A stretch of 5,423 nt of DNA from Nitrospirota bacterium (lineage in GTDB: Bacteria; Nitrospirota; Thermodesulfovibrionia; Thermodesulfovibrionales; JdFR-85): assembly GCA_013151785.1 (NCBI GenBank), contig JAADHP010000106.1, forward strand, positions 1 through 5,423, written 5' to 3'. Both the position numbers and the translations under genes were made by a program. Below the pieces are notes generated by a model that worked only from the letters and a program-made list of their open reading frames with translations, was not told the DNA's origin and made no database searches. Of this stretch, positions 1-4,498 are shown in pieces. Numbering within the stretch: position 1 is the stretch's first letter; every line of letters starts with the position of its first letter.

Positions 1-1
1 T

Positions 2-30
2 CTCGACGTGCATCCATGCACGTCTCCGAG
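2..30. repeat. Interrupted palindrome at the left edge
   Basis: An 8-bp perfect inverted repeat, ACGTGCAT (6-13) against ATGCACGT (16-23), is enclosed by a second pair, CTCG (2-5) against CGAG (27-30), with a 3-nt bulge (24-26) on one side. The 2-nt centre is tight, so an extruded loop would open one or two pairs. There is no T-run after it, so it does not look like an intrinsic terminator. It may be a REP-like repeat or a protein-binding palindrome; the window edge cuts off its left context. Confidence 0.5.
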
Positions 31-53
31 GGAATTTTGCGATTTGCCAGAGC

Positions 54-76
54 TTTGAGGGGCAAAGCCCCTCAAA
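54..76. repeat. Perfect 10-bp hairpin with AAA loop
   Basis: TTTGAGGGGC (54-63) pairs perfectly with GCCCCTCAAA (67-76) around an AAA loop. The stem is GC-rich but no T-tract follows, so a terminator is unlikely in the forward direction; the upstream gene, if any, lies outside the window. Its GGGGC-loop-GCCCC core recurs at 115-143 and, decayed, at 1216-1244, so it belongs to the local repeat family rather than to one gene. Confidence 0.6.
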
Positions 77-234
77 CTCCCCGGAGTATAACCTATTTTT
101 TTCCTTATCCTCGGGGTCTCAGGGGCAGAAGCCCCTGAAGACCAATCTTATGCAAAATTCAAAACCGTTCAGACTCAACCATACCACTGCTTTCAGCATT
201 TATTCCTTATCCTTACAGCTGGATTTGGGGTTCA
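69..234 (+). repeat. Direct repeat, copy A, left of the toxin cassette
   Basis: This ~165-bp stretch is repeated in the same orientation at 1172-1334 with small gaps and, by eye, about three quarters to four fifths identity. The best conserved blocks are AAAATTCAAAACC (154-166) and CCATACCACTGCTTTCAGC (179-197), the latter identical in both copies. Copy A ends just before the promoter of the gene at 264. The two copies bracket the 80-aa protein/AbiEii cassette exactly, so the pair may record a duplication, a recombination site or the border of a mobile unit. No open frame is shared, so the repeat is probably non-coding. Confidence 0.75.
115..143. repeat. GC-rich hairpin inside repeat copy A
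   Basis: GGTCT-CAGGGGC (115-126) pairs with GCCCCTG-A-AGACC (131-143) around an AGAA loop, 12 bp with one bulged A at 138. The matching place in copy B (about 1216-1244) still reads AGGGGC-AAA-GTCCCT but is less well paired, so copy B has lost part of the structure. No T-run follows. Confidence 0.55.
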
Positions 235-247
235 GATTATCCTGTTG

Positions 248-256
248 TGATATACT
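248..256 (+). promoter_or_regulatory. Extended -10 promoter of the AbiEii cassette
   Basis: TG-A-TATACT (248-256) fits an extended -10 element (TGnTATAAT with one mismatch). No good -35 box is seen at the usual distance, which is normal for extended -10 promoters. Initiation about 7 nt downstream falls at 263-264, on the A of the ATG at 264, and no Shine-Dalgarno sequence precedes that ATG. The transcript would therefore be leaderless or nearly so. The promoter lies just outside direct repeat copy A, so the cassette carries its own promoter. Confidence 0.55.
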
Positions 257-263
257 TAATATT

Positions 264-506
264 ATGAAAAGGATTGATGTACCTAAGGAGCTTCTCTGGG
301 ACTATAAAGATGCTCCGGATGATCTTATCTGGCGTCTTCAGAGGATAGCAGACTTTTTTCCAGCCTATGGGACGGATAGAGATACAGTTGAACTTCTTTA
401 CCAGTTCAGGGACAGATTGAGACTTGAGGAAGGCAAGTATCGTTTGATAGGTATCTATAAAGAGGTGTGGGATGAAAAGACCCGTAAGGGGAGTAAAGGA
501 CAATAG
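264..506 (+). CDS. Small protein, putative antitoxin of the AbiEii toxin
   Basis: An 80-aa, charged and probably mostly helical protein whose family I do not recognise. Visible landmarks are an N-terminal PKELLWDY segment (residues 7-14), then LIWRLQRIADFFP (21-33), and a stretch with regularly spaced Leu, Tyr and Arg (43-70), ending in a Lys/Gly-rich tail. There is no signal peptide, membrane segment or clear DNA-binding motif. The ATG at 264 is preferred over an in-frame ATG at 150 because the 150-263 part lies largely in the non-coding direct repeat and a good -10 box sits at 251-256. It overlaps the AbiEii toxin gene by 35 nt, the arrangement expected for an antitoxin translated before its toxin. 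It is far shorter than classical AbiEi and shows no winged-helix domain, so it would be a different partner type. It loosely recalls short 'WD' proteins found beside AbiEii genes (DUF6922-like), but that is a guess. The antitoxin role rests on position only. Confidence 0.7.
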   Translation: MKRIDVPKELLWDYKDAPDDLIWRLQRIADFFPAYGTDRDTVELLYQFRDRLRLEEGKYRLIGIYKEVWDEKTRKGSKGQ

Positions 507-1149
507 AATCCTGAATGACCTGCAAAGGCGATTCCTTCAGGAATTTGTTTTATCTGATATCTCCTACTATTTCAGACTTTCAGGTGGCACTGCCCTGAGC
601 GCCTTTTATCTTGAACACAGGCGTTCTGAAGATATTGATTTCTTTTCTTCAGAGAAGATACCTGTATACATTATTGAGCGGTTTTTAAAATCTCTGCCCT
701 TTGTTAAAGAGATTAACAGGACGAAACTATATGACAGAAATATCTTTTTGCTTGATAGCAAGGACGACAGATTACTGAAGGTAGAATTTACATATTATCC
801 CCTGAGGTTGATAGAAGAAGTGAAGATTGTTGATGGGCTCAGGATAGAGGGATTTATGGATATTGTTATAAACAAACTCTGTGCAATTAGTGACAGGGTT
901 GAGCCTAAAGACTATGTTGATGTCTATTTTGCAATAAAAAATGAAGGGCTTTCTCTTGAAAGGTTATTCATTCTTGCTGAAAAGAAGTGTGATATTGCCG
1001 GGATCAGACATATCCTCAAAAGCCGACTCATTCAGGTTCCGGAGGATATTGAAAAATTACCTCTTCTAATAGATGTTAATAAAAAAGAGGTTGAGGACTT
1101 TTTTTCTGATGAAATAAGAAAGATAGTGGAGAGCGAGATAGACACTTAG
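472..1149 (+). CDS. AbiEii/AbiGii-family nucleotidyltransferase toxin
   Basis: A 225-aa protein of the AbiEii/AbiGii nucleotidyltransferase family (DNA polymerase beta-like fold), the toxin half of type IV-like toxin-antitoxin and abortive-infection modules. Family members transfer nucleotides; in characterised relatives the target is tRNA. The family motifs appear in order: GGTAL (38-42), then HRRSEDIDFF (49-58) with the metal-binding pair Asp54/Asp56; KVEF (103-106), where Glu105 could be the third acidic ligand; and NKLCAISDRVEPKDYVDVYF (134-153) with Lys135, Asp141, Arg142, Lys146, Asp147 and Asp150. All expected active-site residues are present, and a helical C-terminal part follows, so it looks functional. 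The ATG at 472 is preceded by AGAGGTG (461-467), a good ribosome-binding site inside the upstream gene, and translation is probably coupled to that gene by the 35-nt overlap. The partner is not a classical AbiEi. The family call is firm; the phage-defence role and substrate are inferred. Confidence 0.9.
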   Translation: MKRPVRGVKDNRILNDLQRRFLQEFVLSDISYYFRLSGGTALSAFYLEHRRSEDIDFFSSEKIPVYIIERFLKSLPFVKEINRTKLYDRNIFLLDSKDDRLLKVEFTYYPLRLIEEVKIVDGLRIEGFMDIVINKLCAISDRVEPKDYVDVYFAIKNEGLSLERLFILAEKKCDIAGIRHILKSRLIQVPEDIEKLPLLIDVNKKEVEDFFSDEIRKIVESEIDT

Positions 1150-1171
1150 TGAAACTTCATATTGTTTCACT
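1148..1171 (+). terminator. Stem-loop over the AbiEii stop codon, possible terminator
   Basis: AGTGAAAC (1148-1155) and GTTTCACT (1164-1171) form a perfect 8-bp stem with an 8-nt loop, starting in the TAG stop codon. The stem is AT-rich and CCC rather than a T-run follows, so it is a poor intrinsic terminator. It could protect the 3' end of the cassette mRNA. Direct repeat copy B begins at its right edge. Confidence 0.3.
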
Positions 1172-1334
1172 CCCTTAAACTCCACAGAGTATAATCTGTT
1201 GTTTTCTTTTTCTCCAGGGTCTAAGGGGCAAAGTCCCTGATGTCCAATCTTGTATAAAATTCAAAACCCTTCAGACTCTACCATACCACTGCTTTCAGCT
1301 CTTCTTTTTATTCTTACAGCTGGAGTTAGGGTCA
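1172..1334 (+). repeat. Direct repeat, copy B, right of the toxin cassette
   Basis: The second copy of the repeat at 69-234, in the same orientation, starts about 20 bp after the AbiEii stop codon. CCATACCACTGCTTTCAGC at 1281-1299 is identical to 179-197, and TTCAGACTC flanks it in both copies. The central hairpin (about 1216-1244) has decayed relative to copy A. No gene lies in 1150-1432; besides this repeat, that stretch holds only the left end of the insertion sequence and its target duplication. Confidence 0.75.
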
Positions 1335-1387
1335 CACCCGTCCAATATAAAATCCTAACAAGGTCAGGGCAACTCATAAAAATAATC

Positions 1388-1392
1388 CAATC
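1388..1392. repeat. Target-site duplication of the IS, left copy
   Basis: CAATC directly abuts the inferred left end of the insertion sequence and is matched by CAATC at 3105-3109 on the other side. A 5-bp duplication agrees with the 5-6 bp I recall for the IS1634 family. Reading it as 6 bp (CCAATC on both sides) is possible if the left end has one extra C. Confidence 0.6.
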
Positions 1393-1432
1393 CACAGGGT
1401 TATACCTCTTTTCAACCTGACCTCCCTACTTT

Positions 1433-2965
1433 TTAGGCACATAAATTCAGCTTATTAAATATTTCTTTGTGTTTCTTTGTCTGTTCTGTGGTTATTCGCT
1501 GGCCGTTTGTGAGTTCTATCATTTTCAGTTTGCTTAGTTCTGTAAGCAACCCTGTCACACTGTAGTGCCTGCTTAAACCGGTTTCCTTCATCTTCTTCAT
1601 CAACCTCATCCTCAATATCAAGGAAATAAACCCTGCAAACAGTAGACCCCGTAAGGTCTCTTCTTTCTGAACATTCGGCGTATATATCTCAAGATCGTTC
1701 TTCAATATGTCAAACCCCTTCTCTATCAACTCCTTTCCCCTGTAGGCAGCCAAACACTCCTGCCAGTCTATATCTCCTCTGTAAAGTATCAAAAATCTCC
1801 CCATCCTATTTACCCTCTGGCTTATAGCCTTGTTCCGAAACCTTACTCTTATACCCCCATTATGAATATCTACCCAGAGATATTTCCTGTACTGACCTGC
1901 TATATCCTCCACTAACTCTTTCACATTCCCACTCGTACGACTGAGTCCTCTCCCTTCCAGTGCTTCCTTTATCCCATACAGCCTCCGATAAAACCTCTCC
2001 TGCTCTGACTTCTGCCTCTGGGGATTGTAATAACAGTATCCCTTAACCGACAATCCTCCAACCTCTACCTCTACTTCTGCTACAAACAGCGGCTCATTAT
2101 TGTAAAGCTTCATATTGTTTGGATCACTCAGCAACTTTTGCGCACTGCTCATTGCCCCTCTTACGCTCTTTAAACTTAACGAGGCAGCAATTATATACTC
2201 TATCCCTCGTTCTTCAAGCAAACAAATGTTTGCCCTGCTGAAAAATCCCCTGTCAAGCACCATCATACAATCCTCTATACCGTAAGACCTCAACACCTCT
2301 ACCGTGTTAACAAGTGTGCTTACATCCACTATGCTCCCAGGGTATACCTCATACATTACTGGTATCCCTTCTGCCCTGTCCACCACCAGAGACAGATTTG
2401 CCTGCGGCAGCTCATCACCATCTCGATTATATCCCCATTCAAGTATCTCTATGCACTGAGAGTATGAACTCAAAGAGGTAATGTCATATATAAGCGCTCC
2501 CCTTGTCTTAAGCCTCCCAAGCAGTGCCTTGCTGAACTCAGCCCCCAGATTACTCCTGCCTATCTTCTCAAGCAGCCTGCTAAGTTTCTGACTGGTTATC
2601 TTTAGACTTCTCTCATACAGATATGTCCCCTCATACCAACTGCCTATGTGCCTTAAAGCAAGAGGATAGGTTGCCCTGTTGAGAACAAGTGCTAACAGCA
2701 AAGTCAGTTCATCCTTGCTAAGATGCTCCTTCAGTATCTCTTTTATACCAAGTTCCCTGATTATCTCTGCAAAAACAAGTACTTCTCCATAGGTGTACGC
2801 CCTTTGAGGAAGTTTATCCCTTACCCTTACTGGGTGGCCTTCCACATTTTTCCCAAGATATCTGCTTTTGTGCCTTATCTTCTTTGTCTCAGGATCATAG
2901 TAGGGAGTAATCTCGTATATGTACTCCTTGCCGTTAATAACCTTTATGCGAGTGAACTTCTTCAT
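1433..2965 (-). CDS. IS1634-family DDE transposase
   Basis: A 510-aa transposase that cuts and rejoins the ends of its own insertion sequence by an RNase H-like DDE mechanism. The catalytic triad is visible: Asp161 in YDITSLSSYS (160-169), Asp238 in VLDRGFF (236-242), and Glu415 within the IS4-type YREK signature (Y408-x2-K411-x3-E415-x6-K422, Lys replacing Arg). The ~175-residue insert between the second Asp and Glu is typical of the IS4 superfamily (DDE_Tnp_1). The N-terminal IKVINGKEYIYEI..YYDPETKK.. region followed by RYLGK is typical of IS1634 members, as is the length of about 500 aa. No frameshift or internal stop is seen. The ATG at 2965 has only a weak AGG seven bases upstream, and the start lies inside a hairpin (2964-2983) just after a consensus promoter. 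The C-terminus ends about 40 bp from the left IS end. Confidence 0.93.
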   Translation of the reverse strand: MKKFTRIKVINGKEYIYEITPYYDPETKKIRHKSRYLGKNVEGHPVRVRDKLPQRAYTYGEVLVFAEIIRELGIKEILKEHLSKDELTLLLALVLNRATYPLALRHIGSWYEGTYLYERSLKITSQKLSRLLEKIGRSNLGAEFSKALLGRLKTRGALIYDITSLSSYSQCIEILEWGYNRDGDELPQANLSLVVDRAEGIPVMYEVYPGSIVDVSTLVNTVEVLRSYGIEDCMMVLDRGFFSRANICLLEERGIEYIIAASLSLKSVRGAMSSAQKLLSDPNNMKLYNNEPLFVAEVEVEVGGLSVKGYCYYNPQRQKSEQERFYRRLYGIKEALEGRGLSRTSGNVKELVEDIAGQYRKYLWVDIHNGGIRVRFRNKAISQRVNRMGRFLILYRGDIDWQECLAAYRGKELIEKGFDILKNDLEIYTPNVQKEETLRGLLFAGFISLILRMRLMKKMKETGLSRHYSVTGLLTELSKLKMIELTNGQRITTEQTKKHKEIFNKLNLCA

Positions 2966-2983
2966 ATGCCTATTTAGGCATAT
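2964..2983. promoter_or_regulatory. Palindrome over the transposase start, possible control site
   Basis: ATATGCCTA (2964-2972) and TAGGCATAT (2975-2983) form a perfect 9-bp inverted repeat with a 2-nt centre. It covers the start codon (2963-2965), the expected transcription start, and the last two bases of the -10 box. It could be an operator bound by the transposase or a host factor, or an mRNA fold that hides the start and weak ribosome-binding site. Either would dampen transposase production, which insertion sequences commonly do; the mechanism here is inference. Confidence 0.5.
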
Positions 2984-3011
2984 TATAAAATACTTGCCAC
3001 CATTATGTCAA
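2982..3011 (-). promoter_or_regulatory. Consensus sigma70-type promoter of the transposase
   Basis: On the minus strand, TTGACA (3011-3006) and TATAAT (2987-2982) are both perfect consensus hexamers, separated by 18 bp. Initiation near 2975 would give an mRNA leader of about 10 nt before the ATG at 2965. A perfect promoter for a transposase is unusually strong, and the overlapping palindrome at 2964-2983 may offset it. Confidence 0.75.
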
Positions 3012-3104
3012 TATCTTTGTTTTCAGTAGCTTTTAGAAATTAGAAATCCCTCGAATTTCATCCTGTGCCTATATTTGAGGGAGATTAGGTTTCAATACCC
3101 TGTC

Positions 3105-3109
3105 CAATC
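3105..3109. repeat. Target-site duplication of the IS, right copy
   Basis: CAATC directly follows the inferred right end of the insertion sequence and matches 1388-1392. Joining the two flanks at this pentamer restores an uninterrupted pre-insertion sequence that runs straight into the ACCCTCACCCT repeat beginning at 3110. Confidence 0.6.
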
Positions 3110-3143
3110 ACCCTCACCCTGCTACTCTCAGAAGAGAGAGGGG
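3110..3143. repeat. Degenerate CCCTCACCCT..CTCTC/GAGAG intergenic repeat
   Basis: ACCCTCACCCT followed by CTCTC, a short loop and GAGAGAGGGG resembles the common bacterial intergenic repeat of the form CCCTCACCCTAACCCTCTCCC with a complementary GGGAGAGGG arm. The copy is degenerate. It starts right at the insertion sequence's target duplication, so the IS landed at its edge. The wider interval 2978-3568 has no gene; it holds the IS right end, this repeat, the MITE-like element, the hairpin repeats and the vapBC promoter. Confidence 0.35.
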
Positions 3144-3162
3144 ATTCTAAAGAATCTATTTT

Positions 3163-3321
3163 AAAGGGGGCAACAGGTGGTTCATCAGGGCATTGATGCA
3201 ATGGGATTTGATTATTAACCAGACAGAGCCTTTTCAGCCTTGAGGTGATACACAAGGGTTGCCGGTGTTTGTCACTGTCGGTATTGCTACATGGCCTTCT
3301 TCACCACCTGTTGCCCCCTTT
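3163..3321. mobile_element. MITE-like element with perfect 19-bp inverted ends
   Basis: AAAGGGGGCAACAGGTGGT (3163-3181) is the exact reverse complement of 3303-3321, giving a 159-bp unit. Weaker complementarity continues inward for about 25 bp more on each side (GCAAT at 3198-3202 against ATTGC at 3283-3287, and GGGC against GGCC near 3188 and 3293). The interior has no open frame of useful length. This is the shape of a non-autonomous miniature inverted-repeat element. Its ends do not match those of the IS next door (ACAGGGT), so that transposase is unlikely to move it. No clear target duplication is visible. A large cruciform or stem-loop RNA is an alternative reading, and the centre shows no integron attC core. 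Confidence 0.6.
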
Positions 3322-3351
3322 GTTACTGCTCACTGCTTACTGACACTGCTG

Positions 3352-3439
3352 TTTGTCATTCTGAGCTTGACTCAGAATCTCAAATAAGATGCTGAAAAAG
3401 ATTCTGAAACGAGTTCAAGACAAGATTTGGTATGACAAA
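3352..3439. repeat. 88-bp repeat unit with inverted ends, copy 1
   Basis: TTTGTCAT (3352-3359) and ATGACAAA (3432-3439) are perfect 8-bp inverted ends. Inside is an 8-bp hairpin, ATTCTGAG (3358-3365) against CTCAGAAT (3371-3378) with loop CTTGA, followed by AGATGCTGAAA and AGATTCTGAAA. A shorter relative follows at 3446-3500 in the same orientation. The TGTCATTCTGA..TCAGAATCTC form resembles small repeats scattered between genes in many bacterial genomes. Confidence 0.6.
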
Positions 3440-3445
3440 TTAAGG

Positions 3446-3500
3446 TGTCATTCTGACGAAGGTCAGAATCTCAGGAGATGCTGAAACAGATCCTGAAATC
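3446..3500. repeat. Truncated second copy of the hairpin repeat
   Basis: TGTCATTCTGA.. starts a second unit like 3355 onward: hairpin, then AGATGCTGAAA and AGATCCTGAAA. The stem is ATTCTGAC (3450-3457) against GTCAGAAT (3462-3469) with loop GAAG. The eighth stem pair is G-C in copy 1 and C-G here, a compensating change that keeps the stem closed. The right inverted end (ATGACAAA) is missing, so this copy is partial. It ends just ahead of the vapBC promoter. Confidence 0.55.
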
Positions 3501-3508
3501 CGAAGGTT

Positions 3509-3538
3509 TTGTAGATTTCTTACTTTTTATGCTATAAT
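3509..3538 (+). promoter_or_regulatory. vapBC promoter, extended consensus -10
   Basis: TG-C-TATAAT (3530-3538) is a perfect extended -10. A weak -35, TTGTAG (3509-3514), lies 18 bp upstream. Initiation near 3545 leaves a leader of about 24 nt that contains the strong AGGAGG ribosome-binding site (3559-3564) four bases before the ATG at 3569. Confidence 0.65.
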
Positions 3539-3547
3539 CAGATTATA
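3533..3547. promoter_or_regulatory. Palindromic operator candidate for VapB/VapBC
   Basis: TATAATC (3533-3539), a single A, and GATTATA (3541-3547) form a perfect 15-bp palindrome that includes the whole -10 hexamer and reaches the expected start of transcription. Toxin-antitoxin operons are normally repressed by the antitoxin or the antitoxin-toxin complex at such sites. VapB here has an AbrB-type DNA-binding domain, so it is the natural candidate to bind. The symmetry is seen in the sequence; binding is inferred. Confidence 0.55.
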
Positions 3548-3568
3548 TCCTATTTTGTAGGAGGTAAT

Positions 3569-3805
3569 ATGTCATTGGTGGTCAGGGTAGGAAAAAAGTC
3601 ACAAATTGTCATACCAAAGAAGCTTCGCGAAGCCATAGGGATATCAGAAGGTGATGAGATAATCATGGATTTAGAGGATGACAGTATTGTAATAAAACCA
3701 AAACCCGAGAGCTATACAAAGAAACTGAGGGGGTTGTACAGGCACATCTGGAAGGGAGTGGATGCAAAGAGGTATATAAAGGGAGAACGGGCATCGTGGG
3801 ATTGA
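3569..3805 (+). CDS. vapB: VapB antitoxin, AbrB/SpoVT-type
   Basis: A 78-aa antitoxin that should bind and inhibit the VapC ribonuclease encoded next and repress their shared promoter. Residues 4-46 form a SpoVT/AbrB swapped-hairpin DNA-binding domain with the typical KSQIVIPKKLREAIGI stretch (10-25), then SEGDEI (26-31) and IVIKPK (40-45). The C-terminal tail (47-78), rich in Lys, Arg and aromatics (YTKKLRGLYRHIWKG), is the part expected to wrap around the toxin. The start ATG at 3569 has an excellent AGGAGG site. The stop codon TGA (3803-3805) lies inside vapC, a 10-nt overlap typical of translationally coupled antitoxin-toxin pairs. Length is normal for the family. The name follows from the AbrB fold combined with a PIN-domain neighbour. 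Confidence 0.9.
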   Translation: MSLVVRVGKKSQIVIPKKLREAIGISEGDEIIMDLEDDSIVIKPKPESYTKKLRGLYRHIWKGVDAKRYIKGERASWD

Positions 3806-4236
3806 GGATACCACAGGGGAAGACCATTGCCATTGATACCATGATATTTATATATCACTTTGAAGCCCACCCGGCATATTCTCCTGTTACTACCAAGATA
3901 TTTGAGCAGATAGAGACAGGCAGGATGAGAGCGGTCACTTCCTATATTACACTGTTAGAAATACTTGTTAGGCCATTCAAAGAAAATAACAGAAGGGCAG
4001 TTTCTGATTACACTGACCTGCTTACTACTTTTCCCAACCTTGAATTTGTACCTGTAGGTAAAGAGATAGCTGAGATGGCGGCCTCAATCAGGGCCAGATA
4101 TTCTGTTAAGACGCCTGATGCAATACAGATTGCAACAGCCATAGTTTCAGACAGTTCAATTTATATAACTAACGATGAGACACTGAAAAAGATAAGAGAT
4201 GTAGAAGTAATAATATTGAAAGATATCCAGAGATGA
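3796..4236 (+). CDS. vapC: VapC toxin, PIN-domain ribonuclease
   Basis: A 146-aa PIN-domain endoribonuclease; VapC toxins cleave tRNA or rRNA in a metal-dependent way when VapB is degraded. The four acidic active-site residues are recognisable: Asp14 in IAIDTMIFIYHFE (11-23), Glu55 in SYITLLEILVRP (49-60), Asp108 in KTPDAIQIATAI (105-116) and Asp127 in ITNDETLKKI (124-133). It therefore looks catalytically intact. The start is GTG at 3796, 10 nt after a GGGAG site inside vapB; TTG at 3802 is in frame but worse placed. The gene overlaps vapB by 10 nt and depends on the same promoter. Nothing links it functionally to the AbiEii cassette upstream apart from sharing the same accessory region. Confidence 0.92.
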   Translation: MGLRIPQGKTIAIDTMIFIYHFEAHPAYSPVTTKIFEQIETGRMRAVTSYITLLEILVRPFKENNRRAVSDYTDLLTTFPNLEFVPVGKEIAEMAASIRARYSVKTPDAIQIATAIVSDSSIYITNDETLKKIRDVEVIILKDIQR

Positions 4237-4310
4237 AAGGCTGAGAGGATTCTTCTGTTATGACACTCCCTGGCCATGGAGAAGCCTGATAATATTTCTT
4301 GCTGGCAGTA

Positions 4311-4324
4311 CAAAATTCAAAACC
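4311..4324. repeat. 14-nt match to the AbiEii-flanking repeat
   Basis: CAAAATTCAAAACC is identical to 153-166 in repeat copy A and matches 13 of these bases in copy B (1256-1268). The similarity does not clearly extend, and the motif is A-rich, so it may be chance or the remnant of a third copy. The rest of 4237-4498 has no gene: it holds this motif, a GC hairpin, an ACTG-rich tract (about 4379-4428) and the promoter of the next gene. Confidence 0.25.
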
Positions 4325-4353
4325 TATGACACCTTACGAAAACTTCCAGAATG

Positions 4354-4372
4354 CCCCGACCTCTGGTCGGGG
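4354..4372. repeat. CCCCGACC-TCT-GGTCGGGG hairpin
   Basis: A perfect 8-bp GC-rich stem with a TCT loop lies 118 bp after vapC. AGCTTCAC follows rather than a T-run, so it lacks the hallmark of an intrinsic terminator, though it could slow polymerase or protect the vapBC mRNA. The CCCCGACC/GGTCGGGG form looks like a dispersed REP-type repeat. Confidence 0.5.
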
Positions 4373-4465
4373 AGCTTCACTCTCACTGCTAACTGTAGAT
4401 TTCTGACTCCTGACGGTTGACTTTTGACTATATCTATTGAGCCCTGCCTTTTTCACTAAATCTTT

Positions 4466-4492
4466 TTGGACAGCAATGATTTAGGGTATAAT
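4466..4492 (+). promoter_or_regulatory. Promoter of the DUF3047 gene, probably leaderless
   Basis: A consensus TATAAT (4487-4492) has TTGGAC (4466-4471) upstream with a short 15-bp spacer. The ATG at 4499 comes 6 nt after the -10 box, just where transcription should begin, and no good Shine-Dalgarno sequence lies before it. This repeats the arrangement upstream of the gene at 264. Confidence 0.5.
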
Positions 4493-4498
4493 TTAATT

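Larger units (their letters stand above)
1393..3104 (-). mobile_element. Complete IS1634-like insertion sequence, about 1.71 kb
   Basis: The element holds one intact transposase gene (1433-2965, minus strand) and has matching inward-reading ends: CACAGGGTTAT from 1393 and, on the other strand, GACAGGGTATT from 3104. Seven bases (ACAGGGT) are identical, and weaker similarity (ACCT) continues inward with a gap. CAATC directly repeats outside each end. Length, duplication size and transposase type all suit the IS1634 branch of the IS4-like DDE transposases. Gene, ends, duplication and promoter are all intact, so the copy may be recent and active. It lies between the AbiEii repeat block and a stretch of short intergenic repeats. 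The ends were found by eye; the TIR is short, so boundaries could shift by a base or two. Confidence 0.7.

Noticed and set aside
150..263. Upstream in-frame ATG that would add 38 residues to the 80-aa protein
   Set aside because: Most of this stretch belongs to the direct repeat that also occurs at 1172-1334 without a matching frame, and a promoter sits between it and the ATG at 264.
237..503. Minus-strand open frame of 88 codons
   Set aside because: It is antisense to the 80-aa gene, has no recognisable domain and no promoter or ribosome-binding site.
1361..1423. AGGTCAGG / CCTGACCT inverted repeat near the left IS end
   Set aside because: The two arms lie on opposite sides of the inferred IS boundary at 1393, so the pair is probably chance; ACAGGGT with flanking CAATC explains the boundary better.
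2723..2977. Plus-strand open frame of 84 codons
   Set aside because: It is a shadow of the N-terminal part of the transposase gene on the other strand, and its sequence matches no family I know.
3163..3321. Integron attC site
   Set aside because: The inverted ends lack the GTTRRRY/RYYYAAC core pair and no integrase or cassette array is present.
3323..3350. ACTG-rich tract (CTCACTGCTTACTG) similar to 4382-4395
   Set aside because: This looks like degenerate low-complexity intergenic sequence; too short and loose to call a repeat or CRISPR array.
4354..4372. Intrinsic terminator of vapBC
   Set aside because: The stem is strong, but no T-tract follows on either strand, so it is listed only as a hairpin repeat.
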